Source: UBA8524 sp964215915
GTDB lineage: Bacteria; Bacteroidota; Bacteroidia; UBA8524
Assembly (NCBI GenBank): GCA_964215915.1
Contig: CAXPEB010000027.1
Coordinates: forward strand, 1-64,000
Direction: 5' to 3'
DNA: 64,000 nucleotides
Shown here: positions 49,824 through 59,228 of the stretch, piece after piece
How positions within the stretch are numbered: position 1 is the first letter of the stretch
Layout of the letters: each line of letters starts with the position of its first letter
Notes under the pieces: model-generated
The model's input: the letters and a program-made list of their open reading frames with translations, nothing else
Databases searched by the model: none
Told to the model about the DNA's origin: nothing
Translations under genes and position numbers: made by a program

Positions 49824-50540
49824 ATGAAAGCAAAATCAATCCTGGGAATATCGCTGCTGGGGCTGCTGGTATTCAGTGCCTGTGAAGCACAGGAATGGAA
49901 AAAAGGACAGGGAGATCAACTTACCGAAACCCGGCAGGTTTCCGGTTTCGATCAGATCCGTATCCACCATTCGGCAGATGTTGACATCATCCGAGACACT
50001 TTCTTCTCCGTAGAAGTTCGTGACTACGAAAACATCGTTCAGTACACGGAAACAGACCTCAGGGGCAAAACCCTCTACATCAAAAAACGGGATCATGTCC
50101 ATATCCGCAACTCGCGGCTCTATGTGCGTATTACCATGCCTGATTTGCAGGATGTGCGCCTTAGCGGTAGCGGAAACGTACACCTCTTCGGGAATTTCGC
50201 CAACCTGGCGGCCATCAGCATCAGTGGTTCCGGGAATATACAGGCGGATTACCTCAACACACAAAGCAGCCTGAGTCTGGACATCTCCGGGTCGGGAAAA
50301 ATTGAAATGGCCGGCACGGCTCCGGATGTGGACGCCACTATTTCCGGGTCGGGAAAGCTGAACCTGCTGGACCTGAATACCGACCGCTTTCACTGCCGGG
50401 TTAGCGGAAGCGGCAAAGCCTACGTCAATGTCAACGACTACCTGGAAGCCAATATCAGCGGGTCAGGAAGTATCTACTATACGGGGCAGCCCATAATAGA
50501 AAGCAAGATCAGCGGATCGGGAAAGATCCGGAAATACTGA
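49824..50540 (+). CDS. Head-GIN domain lipoprotein (DUF2807)
   Basis: A 238-aa exported protein with lipoprotein signal MKAKSILGISLLGLLVFSAC. The rest is a right-handed beta-helix of the DUF2807/head-GIN family: repeated short turns GSG and strand units (VRLSGSGNVHLFG, ISISGSGNIQADY, LDISGSGKIEMAG, ATISGSGKLNLLD, CRVSGSGKAYVNV, ANISGSGSIYYTG). Common in Bacteroidota; thought to be an adhesive or structural envelope protein. It seems to be a single-gene unit. Confidence 0.92.
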   Translation: MKAKSILGISLLGLLVFSACEAQEWKKGQGDQLTETRQVSGFDQIRIHHSADVDIIRDTFFSVEVRDYENIVQYTETDLRGKTLYIKKRDHVHIRNSRLYVRITMPDLQDVRLSGSGNVHLFGNFANLAAISISGSGNIQADYLNTQSSLSLDISGSGKIEMAGTAPDVDATISGSGKLNLLDLNTDRFHCRVSGSGKAYVNVNDYLEANISGSGSIYYTGQPIIESKISGSGKIRKY

Positions 50541-50610
50541 TACGGAAAAGGTCCGGGTCGCCGAATTCCCTGCAGACGTGTATATTGCATCTGCTTTTGG
50601 CAGGATTCTC

Positions 50611-51432
50611 ATGACTGAAATCGCTTACCCGGACCTTATCCGCTTTTGCGACGCCCTACAAGAAGGGTCCGGTCATGCTTTTCATGAATACGCCAAGTCA
50701 TCTTTGAAGCGACGCATCCTGCGTATTCTCAACAACTACAGAAGTCCTCTCGACCATCTGATCGCCGAACTCCGCAACAACCCGGAACTGGCAGCCACGG
50801 TTGCCGGGGAACTGACGGTTAATGTCACGGAGATGTTCCGCGATCCGGCTTTTTATCAAAGCCTGCAAACAACGGTTGTCCCGGAACTCCGGGCGGCTCC
50901 CGACCTGAAAATCTGGAGTGCAGGCTGCTCCTCCGGTGAAGAACTGTACAGCCTCGTGCTTCTTTTTGCAGCGCATGGATTGATTGAAAAAAGCTTCTTC
51001 CAGGGAACCGACCTCAATGCCAAAATGGTGGAACGGGCACGGAACGGCAAGATCAGTCAGGCCTCCTGGGACAAGTTTCTCAACAGCTATCTTCTGAGCG
51101 GAATACCGGGAGACAGCAGTGCCGAGACTTCTTTTAACCCGGTACAGGATGGTTTTATCATGAAGAACGAACTGCTTGAAAGATGCCAGTTCGAAACAGG
51201 CAACCTCATTGAAAATCAGTCGGGAGAAACCTTTGACCTGATCCTTTGCCGGAACGTATTGATCTACTTTGACCTGAATTTGCAGAACAAGGTGCTGAAC
51301 AGCTTGTATCACTCCCTGAAACCGGGTGGCTTCCTCTGCCTGGGAGAAAAAGAAACCCTGCGGTTCTCGGGAATCTACGGCCGATTCAGAGAGGTCGACC
51401 ACCACCAGAAAATCTACCGAAAAGATGGTTGA
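50611..51432 (+). CDS. cheR: CheR-type protein-glutamate methyltransferase
   Basis: A 273-aa SAM-dependent methyltransferase for glutamates of chemoreceptor-like proteins. It has the helical N-terminal domain, AELTVNVTEMFRDPAFY-like substrate region (GELTVNVTEMFRD), SAM motif IWSAGCSSGEELYSLV and the late FDLILCRNVLIYFD. It overlaps the cheB-like gene by 8 nt. No receptor, CheA or CheW gene is in the window, so its partners are elsewhere or it serves a non-motility pathway. The ATG at 50611 begins the conserved protein. Confidence 0.92.
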   Translation: MTEIAYPDLIRFCDALQEGSGHAFHEYAKSSLKRRILRILNNYRSPLDHLIAELRNNPELAATVAGELTVNVTEMFRDPAFYQSLQTTVVPELRAAPDLKIWSAGCSSGEELYSLVLLFAAHGLIEKSFFQGTDLNAKMVERARNGKISQASWDKFLNSYLLSGIPGDSSAETSFNPVQDGFIMKNELLERCQFETGNLIENQSGETFDLILCRNVLIYFDLNLQNKVLNSLYHSLKPGGFLCLGEKETLRFSGIYGRFREVDHHQKIYRKDG

Positions 51433-52018
51433 TTTACAGGCCCCGTTCGTTCAAAAAGCCAAAGACTGCCAGCTGGTGGCCATTGGTGGTTCCGCGGGGT
51501 CCTTGCCGGGCATTATCGAATGGATCTCGCTTTCCGCCGGACCTGCCTGGGTGGTGATCATGCACCGAAACCCCCAACAAAAAAGCCTGCTGGTGAAGCT
51601 GCTTCAACACTACAGCCGGAAAAAGGTAAAGGAAGCGGAAGAAGGGGAACCCGTTGACCCGGGGCACGTCTATATTGCTCCGGCCGGCAAACACCTCATC
51701 CTCCAACCCGATCTTACCTGGCACCTTGAAGACTCGCCTCCTGTTTGGTTTTGTAAACCCTCAATCGACAAACTTTACCGCAGCCTTGCGGGCAGTCTGG
51801 GAAACCGCGCCATGGGCATCCTGTTGTCCGGCGCCAATGAAGACGGAGCCCGCGGACTCTTTGAAATTCACCGTAAAGGCGGACTCTGCCTGGCAGAAGA
51901 CCCTGCCCATGCGGAATACCCTATCATGCCGGAAGCGGCGGTTCGGATGAATGCACATGACCTGTTGTTCCAAAAGGACTCGGTTGCCGGCCTTGGAGAA
52001 CAGCTGTTCGGTTTATGA
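51425..52018 (+). CDS. cheB: CheB-type methylesterase without receiver domain
   Basis: The 197-aa methylesterase/deamidase domain has the family's catalytic triad: Ser in GGSAGS (S23), His in VIMHRN (H47) and Asp in SGANEDGA (D140). The usual N-terminal receiver domain is missing, so activity would not be gated by its own phosphorylation. Such pairs with CheR occur in Bacteroidota beside hybrid kinases. The gene overlaps cheR by 8 nt. A longer frame upstream is inside cheR and is not used. Confidence 0.9.
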   Translation: MVDLQAPFVQKAKDCQLVAIGGSAGSLPGIIEWISLSAGPAWVVIMHRNPQQKSLLVKLLQHYSRKKVKEAEEGEPVDPGHVYIAPAGKHLILQPDLTWHLEDSPPVWFCKPSIDKLYRSLAGSLGNRAMGILLSGANEDGARGLFEIHRKGGLCLAEDPAHAEYPIMPEAAVRMNAHDLLFQKDSVAGLGEQLFGL

Positions 52019-53329
52019 GCCTGCCCTGCTGAATTGCAGCAGGTTTCCGGAAACCCTATTGAGTTCCAGCTCCGCCAGTTTAAGGGCAAACAGCGCATCA
52101 ATATAGCGCGCTTCAGCCTCGGTAGCGCTTAACTGAACCTCCCGGAAACGAAAGGCGTCAATTTTCCCGCTTCTCAGCTGCAAGCTCGCCAAAGTCAGGT
52201 TTTCCCGGGTGTTCAATACGTTTTCCGCCTCCAGGCTGACCAGCGTTTTTTGCATGAGGTACTGTTCAAACAAACGGTATACTTCCATACTGAGGGAATA
52301 AGATTCCGACTCCCTTTGCAGGGAAGCAATCTCTTTCTGCACTTTTGCCTCTTGTATGGAACGCTTCACCGCATAGCCGCTAAACAGGTTGTATTGAAGC
52401 GATACTCCGGCCGAAGGACCAATGCTACGGTTGCTTTGTAAAATACCTACGGCACTTTTGGATTGTACGAAATTGTATTCTCCGAACAGACCCAGCGAAG
52501 GATACCGCTGGCTCTGTTGTCTTTTTATCTCATTGACGGCCAGCCTTTCATTTTGCCGCGCAAGCCTCAACCCGGGGTTCTGTTCTTCCGCAGCCCGGAG
52601 AACCGCTTCGATCAGTAAATCCGGACCCATGGTAAATGAATCCGGAAGTATCAGTGACTTATCCGGAGAAAACCCACAAAGAGCCTTTAAAGAAAGTGTT
52701 CTTGTTTCAATGAGGTTCTTTTCGCGTATCCAGGCGGCACTATCGGCGTTCAGGTCGATCAGACTTTGCAAATACTCCAGCCTGTCGCCAGCGCCAATCC
52801 TCATCTTTTTCGCAGCCAGATCATGCCGTTCCGCCGACAGTTTCAAAGCACTGTCATAGGCCTGCAGCATCTGCTTCCTGGCAATGATCTCGAAATACAA
52901 CATGGCCAGATCATAATGCCGGTTTTCAATCTCCAGCGCCGTATTCAGTGCAGCCTGTTCTTCCAGCAAACGAAGCTGTTCTTTGGTGCTGAGCACATAA
53001 AAACCCTGAAACAGGGTCCAGTCCAGGCGTATCCCGGCCGAAGCCGATTGGTTAGCGGCCCCTTTGGCCTCGCGCACATCTCCATTGTAGAATTCCTGCC
53101 GAGTATTGAGCACACTCTGCTGAAACCCTGAATTCAGCCCCAATGAAGGCATGCCTCCCGCTGCTCCCGGGCCATTGCGTACGCCGGAAAGATCTTCCTG
53201 CATGCGAACCAGGCGGATGGAGTAATTTTTTTCCAGCAGGCTGTCGCTAAGCATTTTCAGATCCATACTTACCTGAGCTTGCGCCAGCCCGACCATCAGC
53301 ACCATTATCCCAAGGCTAATTCTACGCAT
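52013..53329 (-). CDS. TolC-family outer-membrane efflux channel
   Basis: A 438-aa protein with signal peptide (MRRISLGIMVLMVGLAQA) and the duplicated long alpha-helical hairpins and beta-strand regions of TolC/OprM proteins (MLYFEIIARKQMLQAYDSAL, GVSLQYNLFSGYAVKRSIQEA). It should form the outer-membrane exit duct of the RND pump encoded upstream. The start ATG at 53329 overlaps the stop of the transporter gene in the string ATGCGTAG. It is third gene of the operon and converges with cheB, overlapping its end by 6 nt. Confidence 0.93.
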   Translation of the reverse strand: MRRISLGIMVLMVGLAQAQVSMDLKMLSDSLLEKNYSIRLVRMQEDLSGVRNGPGAAGGMPSLGLNSGFQQSVLNTRQEFYNGDVREAKGAANQSASAGIRLDWTLFQGFYVLSTKEQLRLLEEQAALNTALEIENRHYDLAMLYFEIIARKQMLQAYDSALKLSAERHDLAAKKMRIGAGDRLEYLQSLIDLNADSAAWIREKNLIETRTLSLKALCGFSPDKSLILPDSFTMGPDLLIEAVLRAAEEQNPGLRLARQNERLAVNEIKRQQSQRYPSLGLFGEYNFVQSKSAVGILQSNRSIGPSAGVSLQYNLFSGYAVKRSIQEAKVQKEIASLQRESESYSLSMEVYRLFEQYLMQKTLVSLEAENVLNTRENLTLASLQLRSGKIDAFRFREVQLSATEAEARYIDALFALKLAELELNRVSGNLLQFSRAGS

Positions 53330-56300
53330 CGTTTTCCTCCCTTTTACCAAGATTGACTATCCAGTTCTGCAACCCGCTTATCGATAAATAAATTGCCGGA
53401 ACCACATACAGCGTAAGCCCCAGTGAGAATAACAGTCCGCCGATGATGGCAATCCCCATGGGAATACGGCTCGTTGCAGCATCTCCGAGAGCCAGGGCAA
53501 TGGGTAAGGCTCCCAGTATCGTTGCCATACTCGTCATAAGGATGGGACGGAAGCGTTGCACCGCGGCTTCCATAACCGCCTCCTTCAATCCCATTCCTGC
53601 CTTTTTCTTCTGGTTGGCAAACTCCACGATCAGAATTCCGTTTTTCGTCACGATACCGATCAATACGATAATGCCTATTTCACTGAAGATATTGAGTGTC
53701 TGTCCGAAAAGCCAAAGCGACAGCAGGGCTCCTGTAAGGGCAAGTGGTACGGTGATCATGATGGTCAACGGGTCAAAAAAGCTCTCGAACTGGGCGGACA
53801 GAATCAGGAATACCAGCACCAGTGCCAGGATAAAGGCGAACTGCAGGCTGCTGGCACTATCCCGGTATTCTTTGGAAATGCCGGCCAGATCGGTTCGGAA
53901 GTTCTCGGGAAGCACTCCCTTCGCCACACCATCCATCACGTCTATGCCCTCACCCAGCGTTTTTCCTTCTACCGGACGGGCAGATACCGTAGCAGAAACC
54001 GAACGGTTGTAGCGGTGAAGCTGTGGCGGACTGCTTTCCGTATGGATATCCACCAGGTTAGCCAACTGCACATTGTCGCCATCCTGATTCTTCACATATA
54101 CCGAAGTAAGGTCCAGCGGTTCATTCCGGTCGTTTCTGCGGGCCTGGCCGATCACCTGGTACTGTTTTCCATCCTTGATAAAATACCCAAAACGCTGACC
54201 ACTGAAAAGCAGCTGGATGGTTTCGGCCACATCGCGCACGGAAACACCCATCAGCCGGGCTTTTTCCCGGTTTATCGTCAGCTTGATCTCGGGTTTACTG
54301 AACTTAAGGTTTACATCGATTACCTCAAACATGCCGGTTTGTCCGGCACTATCTACGAACCTCGGAAGCACTTCTTTCAGTGCGTCGAAATTGGGTGCTT
54401 TCAGAACAAACTGAACCGGCAATCCACTCAGGCGGCCTCCACCGATGGTCTGGTCCTGCACCACATAGGTCCTGGCAAAAGAATACGCAGACAGCTTGCG
54501 GCTTAGTTCTGCAGCTACTTCCCCTTGCGAACGGTTTCGCTCCTCCGGCTTCTTTAGCGTAATCCGCACAAAGGCGGAGTTGATATTGATGGATGAGCCG
54601 AAGCCGGGAGAAGTCACGCTAAGCAGCGACTGCTTTTCGGAAAGGGTATCCGTTAGTTCGATCAGCTCGCTCACATAGCGGTCCATCATCTCAAAAGAAG
54701 TCCCCTCGGGGGCAGTGGCCACGATACGCAAACGGCTTTTATCTTCCATAGGAGCCAGTTCTTCCGGAAGGGAGGATAAGAGCAGGTAAATACCGCCCAT
54801 ACAGAACACCACGATCAGCCAGGCCAGCCTGGGCCAATGCATCGTTACCTTCAGGGTACGCTGATACAGGTTGTTCAGGCCATCGAAGGCCGCATCCGTT
54901 TTGAGCAGCCAGCCGGGGCGCTTCTTGCTTTTGCGCAGCAGCCGGGAGCTCATCATCGGCGTCAGGGTCAGGGAAACGACCGTGGAAATGATGACGGTTC
55001 CGGCCACTACCATCCCGAATTCACGGAACAGGCGTCCGGTAAGTCCCTGGAGAAAAATGATCGGCAGGAATACGGCTGTCAGCGTAATGGTGGTGGAGAT
55101 CACCGCAAAAAACACCTCCCTGGAACCAACTACACCGGCTTCCTTCGGGCGCAACCCCCGCTCTACCTTGGCGTAGATGTTTTCCATAACCACAATGGCA
55201 TCGTCAACCACCAGTCCGGTGGCCAGTACAAGTCCGAGCAGCGTGAGGATATTGATGGAATAATCGAGCAGGTACATGATAAAGAACCCGCCTACCAGGG
55301 ATACCGGTATGGCAATTACCGGGATCAGAGTGGTTCGCCAGTTTCGCAGGAAGAGCAAAATGACGAGTACCACCAGGATAAAGGCGATGAGGATGGTTTC
55401 CTGTACCTCGCTGATGGCGCTGCGTATGGATTGTGTGGTATCGAGGGCTACCCCGATTTGGTAATCCTCCGGTATCTCTTTTCGTATCTGATCGACGATA
55501 TCGTAGGCCGCATCAACAATCTCGATATAATTTGTTCCGGGCTGCGGCGTGATCGCCACCCCGATCATGGGGATGCCACCGTCTCCGCGCAACAAGGTTC
55601 TTTCGTTTTCGGGGAGCAGCTCGGCCCGGCCAATATCTTTGAAACGGACCAGAACATCATCCGTTTCTGCAATTATCAGTTCATTGAATTCCTTTTCGCT
55701 GCTGAGCCGGCCAAAGGTTCGAATGGTTAATTCGTTCCGGTAACCCTCCACCCTTCCCGAAGGAAGCTCTACGTTCTGTTCCTGCAGGGCATTGCGAACA
55801 TCCAGCGGAGTAAGGTTGAAAGCAGCCAGGCGGGCAGGATCAATCTGCAGCTTCATGGCGTACTTCTTTTCTCCCCATATCCGGATTTCGCTGACACCGG
55901 GGATGGTTTGAAGCCGCTCTTTGAAAACATTGTTCCCGATTTCGGTGAGTTCCAGCAGGCCCCGTTTATTACTTTGTACCGTTATGGATAGAATGGTTTC
56001 CGCATCGGCATCCGACTTGACCACGATAGGTGGGTCTGCATCTTCGGGTAGGTTCCTCACCGCACGTGATACCTTGTCGCGCACATCGTTGGCTGCAGCT
56101 TCCAGGTTAACATCCAGGTCGAACTCCACCGTAATGGAGCTTCTTCCGTCGCTACTGATAGAAGACAAGGTACGGATACCGGCTATCCCGTTAATGGACT
56201 CTTCCAGGGGCTCGGTAATCTGCGACTCAATCACATCCGCATTGGCACCGGTGTAGTTGGTGGTAACCGTGATAACCGGCGCATCGACACTCGGGAATTC

Positions 56301-56405
56301 ACGAATACCCAGATAGGTGAGGCCGATGAGCCCGAAGAGGACGATAAAAATATTGACCACGGTAGCAAGTACCGGTCTTTGTATGCTTAGCTCGGAAAGA
56401 TTCAT
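53322..56405 (-). CDS. RND efflux transporter, inner-membrane pump
   Basis: A 1027-aa HAE1-type proton-driven pump of the AcrB/MexB superfamily. It has 12 membrane helices with two large periplasmic loops. Signatures include the N-terminal FPSVDAPVITVTTNYTGANADVIESQ, the TM4 region with ATGLVVDDAIVVMENI containing the proton-relay Asp pair, and the second-half GIVTKNGILIVEFANQ. Substrates cannot be read from the sequence. It overlaps the adaptor gene by 4 nt and the TolC gene by 8 nt. Confidence 0.95.
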   Translation of the reverse strand: MNLSELSIQRPVLATVVNIFIVLFGLIGLTYLGIREFPSVDAPVITVTTNYTGANADVIESQITEPLEESINGIAGIRTLSSISSDGRSSITVEFDLDVNLEAAANDVRDKVSRAVRNLPEDADPPIVVKSDADAETILSITVQSNKRGLLELTEIGNNVFKERLQTIPGVSEIRIWGEKKYAMKLQIDPARLAAFNLTPLDVRNALQEQNVELPSGRVEGYRNELTIRTFGRLSSEKEFNELIIAETDDVLVRFKDIGRAELLPENERTLLRGDGGIPMIGVAITPQPGTNYIEIVDAAYDIVDQIRKEIPEDYQIGVALDTTQSIRSAISEVQETILIAFILVVLVILLFLRNWRTTLIPVIAIPVSLVGGFFIMYLLDYSINILTLLGLVLATGLVVDDAIVVMENIYAKVERGLRPKEAGVVGSREVFFAVISTTITLTAVFLPIIFLQGLTGRLFREFGMVVAGTVIISTVVSLTLTPMMSSRLLRKSKKRPGWLLKTDAAFDGLNNLYQRTLKVTMHWPRLAWLIVVFCMGGIYLLLSSLPEELAPMEDKSRLRIVATAPEGTSFEMMDRYVSELIELTDTLSEKQSLLSVTSPGFGSSININSAFVRITLKKPEERNRSQGEVAAELSRKLSAYSFARTYVVQDQTIGGGRLSGLPVQFVLKAPNFDALKEVLPRFVDSAGQTGMFEVIDVNLKFSKPEIKLTINREKARLMGVSVRDVAETIQLLFSGQRFGYFIKDGKQYQVIGQARRNDRNEPLDLTSVYVKNQDGDNVQLANLVDIHTESSPPQLHRYNRSVSATVSARPVEGKTLGEGIDVMDGVAKGVLPENFRTDLAGISKEYRDSASSLQFAFILALVLVFLILSAQFESFFDPLTIMITVPLALTGALLSLWLFGQTLNIFSEIGIIVLIGIVTKNGILIVEFANQKKKAGMGLKEAVMEAAVQRFRPILMTSMATILGALPIALALGDAATSRIPMGIAIIGGLLFSLGLTLYVVPAIYLSISGLQNWIVNLGKREENDA

Positions 56406-57454
56406 GGCCGGCCCATTACTTGTTTAACCTGTACCGGCATACCTGCCCGCGCCTGAAGAATTCCGGTGACCAGCACGGTATCTCCTGCTGACAGCCCCTG
56501 GGTAATCTGAATCCGGCTTTCGGTTCTCAACCCTGTCTTCACCTGCGTTTCCTGTACCTGTCCGTTTTTCAGGGTAAACACCTTTTCAGCGTTTAGCTCA
56601 GGCACAATCGCTTCGGAGGGAAGCATCACTGCATCGGGAATTTCCTCCATATTCAGAATAACCTTCACAAAGGTCCCAGGGATCAGGGCCTGACCTGGGT
56701 TATCGGTTTTAGCCTGTACCTTCAGGTTACGGCTCCCCGGATCGATGGCAGCATCGGTGGCGTAGACATGGGCCTTGAACGTGTCATTTGTTTCCCCGAC
56801 AACGGCAAGGACCTGCAGGCCCGTTTTGATTTGTGAAGCCAGTTTTTCCGGCACCTCGAAGGCTATTTTGATGGGATCCGTTTGCACCAGGCGAATCAGT
56901 TCCTGACCCGTCGTAACATATGCGCCGGGGCTTACCATTCTCAAGCCGGCTTTGGCATTGAAAGGGGCCCGTATATGGCAGCGATCGATTCTCACCCGAA
57001 TCAATGCAATATCCGATTCCAGTTCGGCTACCCGATTAACGCTTGCGTCATACAACTCCTGGCTCAGTGCATTTTCCCGGAACAAGTCTTCATTTCGTTT
57101 CAGTTCGCTCTTAGCCAGGTCAAGCTGTACCAGCAGCTTTTTGAGCTCTGCCTGATATTCGCTGTCATCGATACTGAAGATCCGACTTCCCCTGGAAATA
57201 GATTGACCTTCCACAAAGAAAAGTTCCGTAATCCGGCCACTTATCTCCGATTTGAGCATGACCTCTTCGGCAGGCACCAGGGTACCCGTACTGTAATATT
57301 TCTCGTTGAGGTTCTCGGGCTGTACCACCACCACATCCGCCTGAAGGGATCGGTTACCTCCATTTCCGGGTGGTTTTTTTGCAGTATCGGTACAGGAAAA
57401 AAGAATTATGCTTGACAGGCCGAATAATATCAGCCCCTTGTTGATCTCTGGCAT
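56402..57454 (-). CDS. RND efflux periplasmic adaptor, lipoprotein
   Basis: A 350-aa membrane-fusion protein with lipoprotein signal (LILFGLSSIILFSC). The lipoyl-like halves (VMLKSEISGRITELFFVEGQSISRG and CHIRAPFNAKAGLRMVSPGAYV) flank a helical hairpin (LAKSELKRNEDLFRENALSQ), then the beta-barrel and membrane-proximal domains. It links the inner-membrane pump and the TolC channel. First gene of the efflux operon. I start it at the ATG at 57454, giving a normal signal; the upstream ATG at 57499 adds 15 basic residues. Confidence 0.93.
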   Translation of the reverse strand: MPEINKGLILFGLSSIILFSCTDTAKKPPGNGGNRSLQADVVVVQPENLNEKYYSTGTLVPAEEVMLKSEISGRITELFFVEGQSISRGSRIFSIDDSEYQAELKKLLVQLDLAKSELKRNEDLFRENALSQELYDASVNRVAELESDIALIRVRIDRCHIRAPFNAKAGLRMVSPGAYVTTGQELIRLVQTDPIKIAFEVPEKLASQIKTGLQVLAVVGETNDTFKAHVYATDAAIDPGSRNLKVQAKTDNPGQALIPGTFVKVILNMEEIPDAVMLPSEAIVPELNAEKVFTLKNGQVQETQVKTGLRTESRIQITQGLSAGDTVLVTGILQARAGMPVQVKQVMGRP

Positions 57455-57575
57455 GCGTTTCCTTTTAACACTCCGCAAGGAAATCGGTTTGATTTCCAAC
57501 GGCGCAATTTAGGTAGAAATAAGCATACCAATTCGGGATGAAAACAGGGAAAAGATTTCCCCACTTTTTGCACGC

Positions 57576-57722
57576 TTAACGCAAGCTGGATATCCGCTTA
57601 AGCAGAACTTCTTCGCTCAAAGTAATCCGGAAATGTACCCGGAAAAAACGCAGCAAAACCGCGCTGGACGTCTTTTTACGCTGAATGGCCTTTAACAGTT
57701 GCAGGTTGATAAGATCACTCAT
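57576..57722 (-). CDS. 48-aa small protein, unknown
   Basis: A short frame not matching any family I know. It begins MSDLINLQLLKAIQ and ends LLKRISSLR, with 10 of 48 residues Lys/Arg and few acidic residues, probably one or two amphipathic helices. In its favour, an exact promoter box (TACATTTG, minus strand, 57747-57754) lies 24 nt before the ATG, in the arrangement seen at proven-looking genes here, and no other gene uses the promoter. It sits 121 bp before the efflux adaptor gene on the same strand and could be a leader ORF of that operon. Confidence 0.5.
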   Translation of the reverse strand: MSDLINLQLLKAIQRKKTSSAVLLRFFRVHFRITLSEEVLLKRISSLR

Positions 57723-57746
57723 AATATAAATCCCCTTTATGTTTCT

Positions 57747-57754
57747 CAAATGTA
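57747..57754 (-). promoter_or_regulatory. -7 box of the small ORF / efflux operon
   Basis: TACATTTG on the minus strand matches TAnnTTTG. Transcription from it would cover the 48-aa ORF and could continue into the RND operon. Confidence 0.55.
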
Positions 57755-57872
57755 AAGCGGTGTTTTCTGGGATAACCCCACTATTGAGGAATTTGTTTAC
57801 GCATTTGATGAAACGTTCGTCCGAAGATGATTTGCTTTAACTAAATAATTTTTGGAAATTCCATCAACAAAG

Positions 57873-57880
57873 TATACTTG
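57873..57880 (+). promoter_or_regulatory. Near-consensus -7 box of lipoprotein gene
   Basis: TATACTTG differs at one position from TAnnTTTG and lies 15 nt before the ATG at 57896. The E1 gene has the same variant on the minus strand (61295-61302). Confidence 0.45.
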
Positions 57881-57895
57881 TATCAAACGATTGTA

Positions 57896-58399
57896 ATGAA
57901 AAGAAAACTACACACTTACATTTTGGCTTTGCTGGCCGTGGGTTCACTGAGTTTAGGAGCCTGTTCCAAAGACGATGATGGCGGAAGTGGCTCCGGAAGC
58001 GGCGGCAGTGGCGGTGGCGGAACGGGTAAAACCAGCAACCTCGAAGCGACCATTGACAACAAAGCATTTAACTACAGCAGCATGGTTGCCACGTATGAGG
58101 CAAGCACCGGATATCTGGACGTTACTGCTTATGACAAAGACCAGGTGACCACAGTGAGTCTGTATATTGATCTGAATGGTTCCACAACACAGACCATCGG
58201 TTCCGATGCCTTCGGAAATGTACAGGTTTCCAGCACCACAGAAGGCCTTTACCAGGGCACCAGCGGTATGCTAACCATTACTTCCAATAATAAAACGGCC
58301 AAAACCGTTGAGGGCACTTTCGAATTTCAGGCAGTGAACAGCAACCAGGTCAGCATCAATATTACCGGAGGTAAGTTCTACGTAGATTACTCCAAATGA
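57896..58399 (+). CDS. Putative lipoprotein with Gly/Ser linker
   Basis: A 167-aa exported protein: signal HTYILALLAVGSLSLGAC with lipobox Cys, then acidic KDDDGG and a low-complexity Gly/Ser stretch of about 18 residues that would tether a globular beta-rich domain (EATIDNKAFNYSSM ... LDVTAYDKDQVTTVSLYI ... SINITGGKFYV). The domain resembles small Bacteroidota lipoproteins of unknown function (DUF6252-like). The DDD after the Cys may be a surface-export cue, as described for Bacteroidota surface lipoproteins. Single gene with a shared terminator. Confidence 0.75.
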   Translation: MKRKLHTYILALLAVGSLSLGACSKDDDGGSGSGSGGSGGGGTGKTSNLEATIDNKAFNYSSMVATYEASTGYLDVTAYDKDQVTTVSLYIDLNGSTTQTIGSDAFGNVQVSSTTEGLYQGTSGMLTITSNNKTAKTVEGTFEFQAVNSNQVSINITGGKFYVDYSK

Positions 58400-58425
58400 T
58401 CCGGACCTCCGGGTTCAAAACATTG

Positions 58426-58451
58426 AAAAGCCCGCTATTGCGGGCTTTTTT
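58426..58451. terminator. Bidirectional terminator
   Basis: AAAAGCCCGC-TATT-GCGGGCTTTTTT. T-runs flank the stem on both strands, serving the lipoprotein gene (plus) and the ExoIII gene (minus). Confidence 0.9.
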
Positions 58452-58454
58452 GTT

Positions 58455-59225
58455 CTATTTGATTTCCAGCAAGGTATACATGGGGCAATGATCCGAATGT
58501 TTGGCTTCGGGCATGATGCGCGATTCTTTCAGCCAGTTCCGGATTACGTCGGTCAGCATAATATAATCGATACGCCACCCCTTGTTTCTTGCACGGGCGT
58601 TCGCACGGAAACTCCACCAGGTATACTGATCGGGTTCGGGATGAAGACTCCGGAAGCTGTCTACATACCCTTCTTCCACAAACTTGTCGAACCAGGCACG
58701 CTCTTCAGGCAGAAACCCGCTTGAGTTCTTGTTGCCTACAGGGTCATGGATATCGATGGGCTTGTGACAGATGTTATAGTCTCCGCATAAAATAAGGTTG
58801 GGTATTTCCTTGCGCAGCGTATTGACATAATCCAGGAAAAAGTCCAGCCACCTCATTTTAAAAGCTTGTCTGTCTTCCCCGCTTGATCCGCTGGGATGGT
58901 AAATGCTGAGAACCGAATACCCGGCGTAATCGGCGCGGATCACACGCCCCTCCCGGTCATACAGCTCATTGCCACAACCGTATTCCACATGCAGTGGCTC
59001 CTCCTTAGTGAACAAAGCAACACCACTATAGCCGGCCTTTTCTGCGGAGAACCAGTAATGCTTGTATCCCAGGTGGTCAAAAATGGCCGTATCCACCTGT
59101 TCCTTATACGCCTTGGTTTCCTGCAGACAGATCACATCAGGATTCTCTTCCTGAAGCCATAGGGCAAAACCCTTATTCAATGCTGCACGGATACCGTTTA
59201 CGTTGTACGTTATGATCTTTTTCAT
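58455..59225 (-). CDS. xth: Exodeoxyribonuclease III
   Basis: A 256-aa Mg-dependent AP endonuclease/3'-5' exonuclease in base-excision repair. It has the N-terminal NVNGIRAALNKG, metal-binding Glu in CLQETKAY, YSGVALFTKEEP, CGDYNICHKPIDIHDP and the C-terminal SDHCPM. It starts 3 nt after the fused E1 gene on the same strand and is therefore co-transcribed with it. Confidence 0.95.
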   Translation of the reverse strand: MKKIITYNVNGIRAALNKGFALWLQEENPDVICLQETKAYKEQVDTAIFDHLGYKHYWFSAEKAGYSGVALFTKEEPLHVEYGCGNELYDREGRVIRADYAGYSVLSIYHPSGSSGEDRQAFKMRWLDFFLDYVNTLRKEIPNLILCGDYNICHKPIDIHDPVGNKNSSGFLPEERAWFDKFVEEGYVDSFRSLHPEPDQYTWWSFRANARARNKGWRIDYIMLTDVIRNWLKESRIMPEAKHSDHCPMYTLLEIK

Positions 59226-59228
59226 GGT

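Noticed and set aside
54837..55730. 297-codon plus-strand frame
   Set aside because: Antisense to the RND pump; composition is shadow-like.
45993..57861. Shared TTTTTGGAAATT(T)CC sequences near 45990 and 57850
   Set aside because: Only about 13 nt with a one-base difference in AT-rich intergenic DNA; could be chance.
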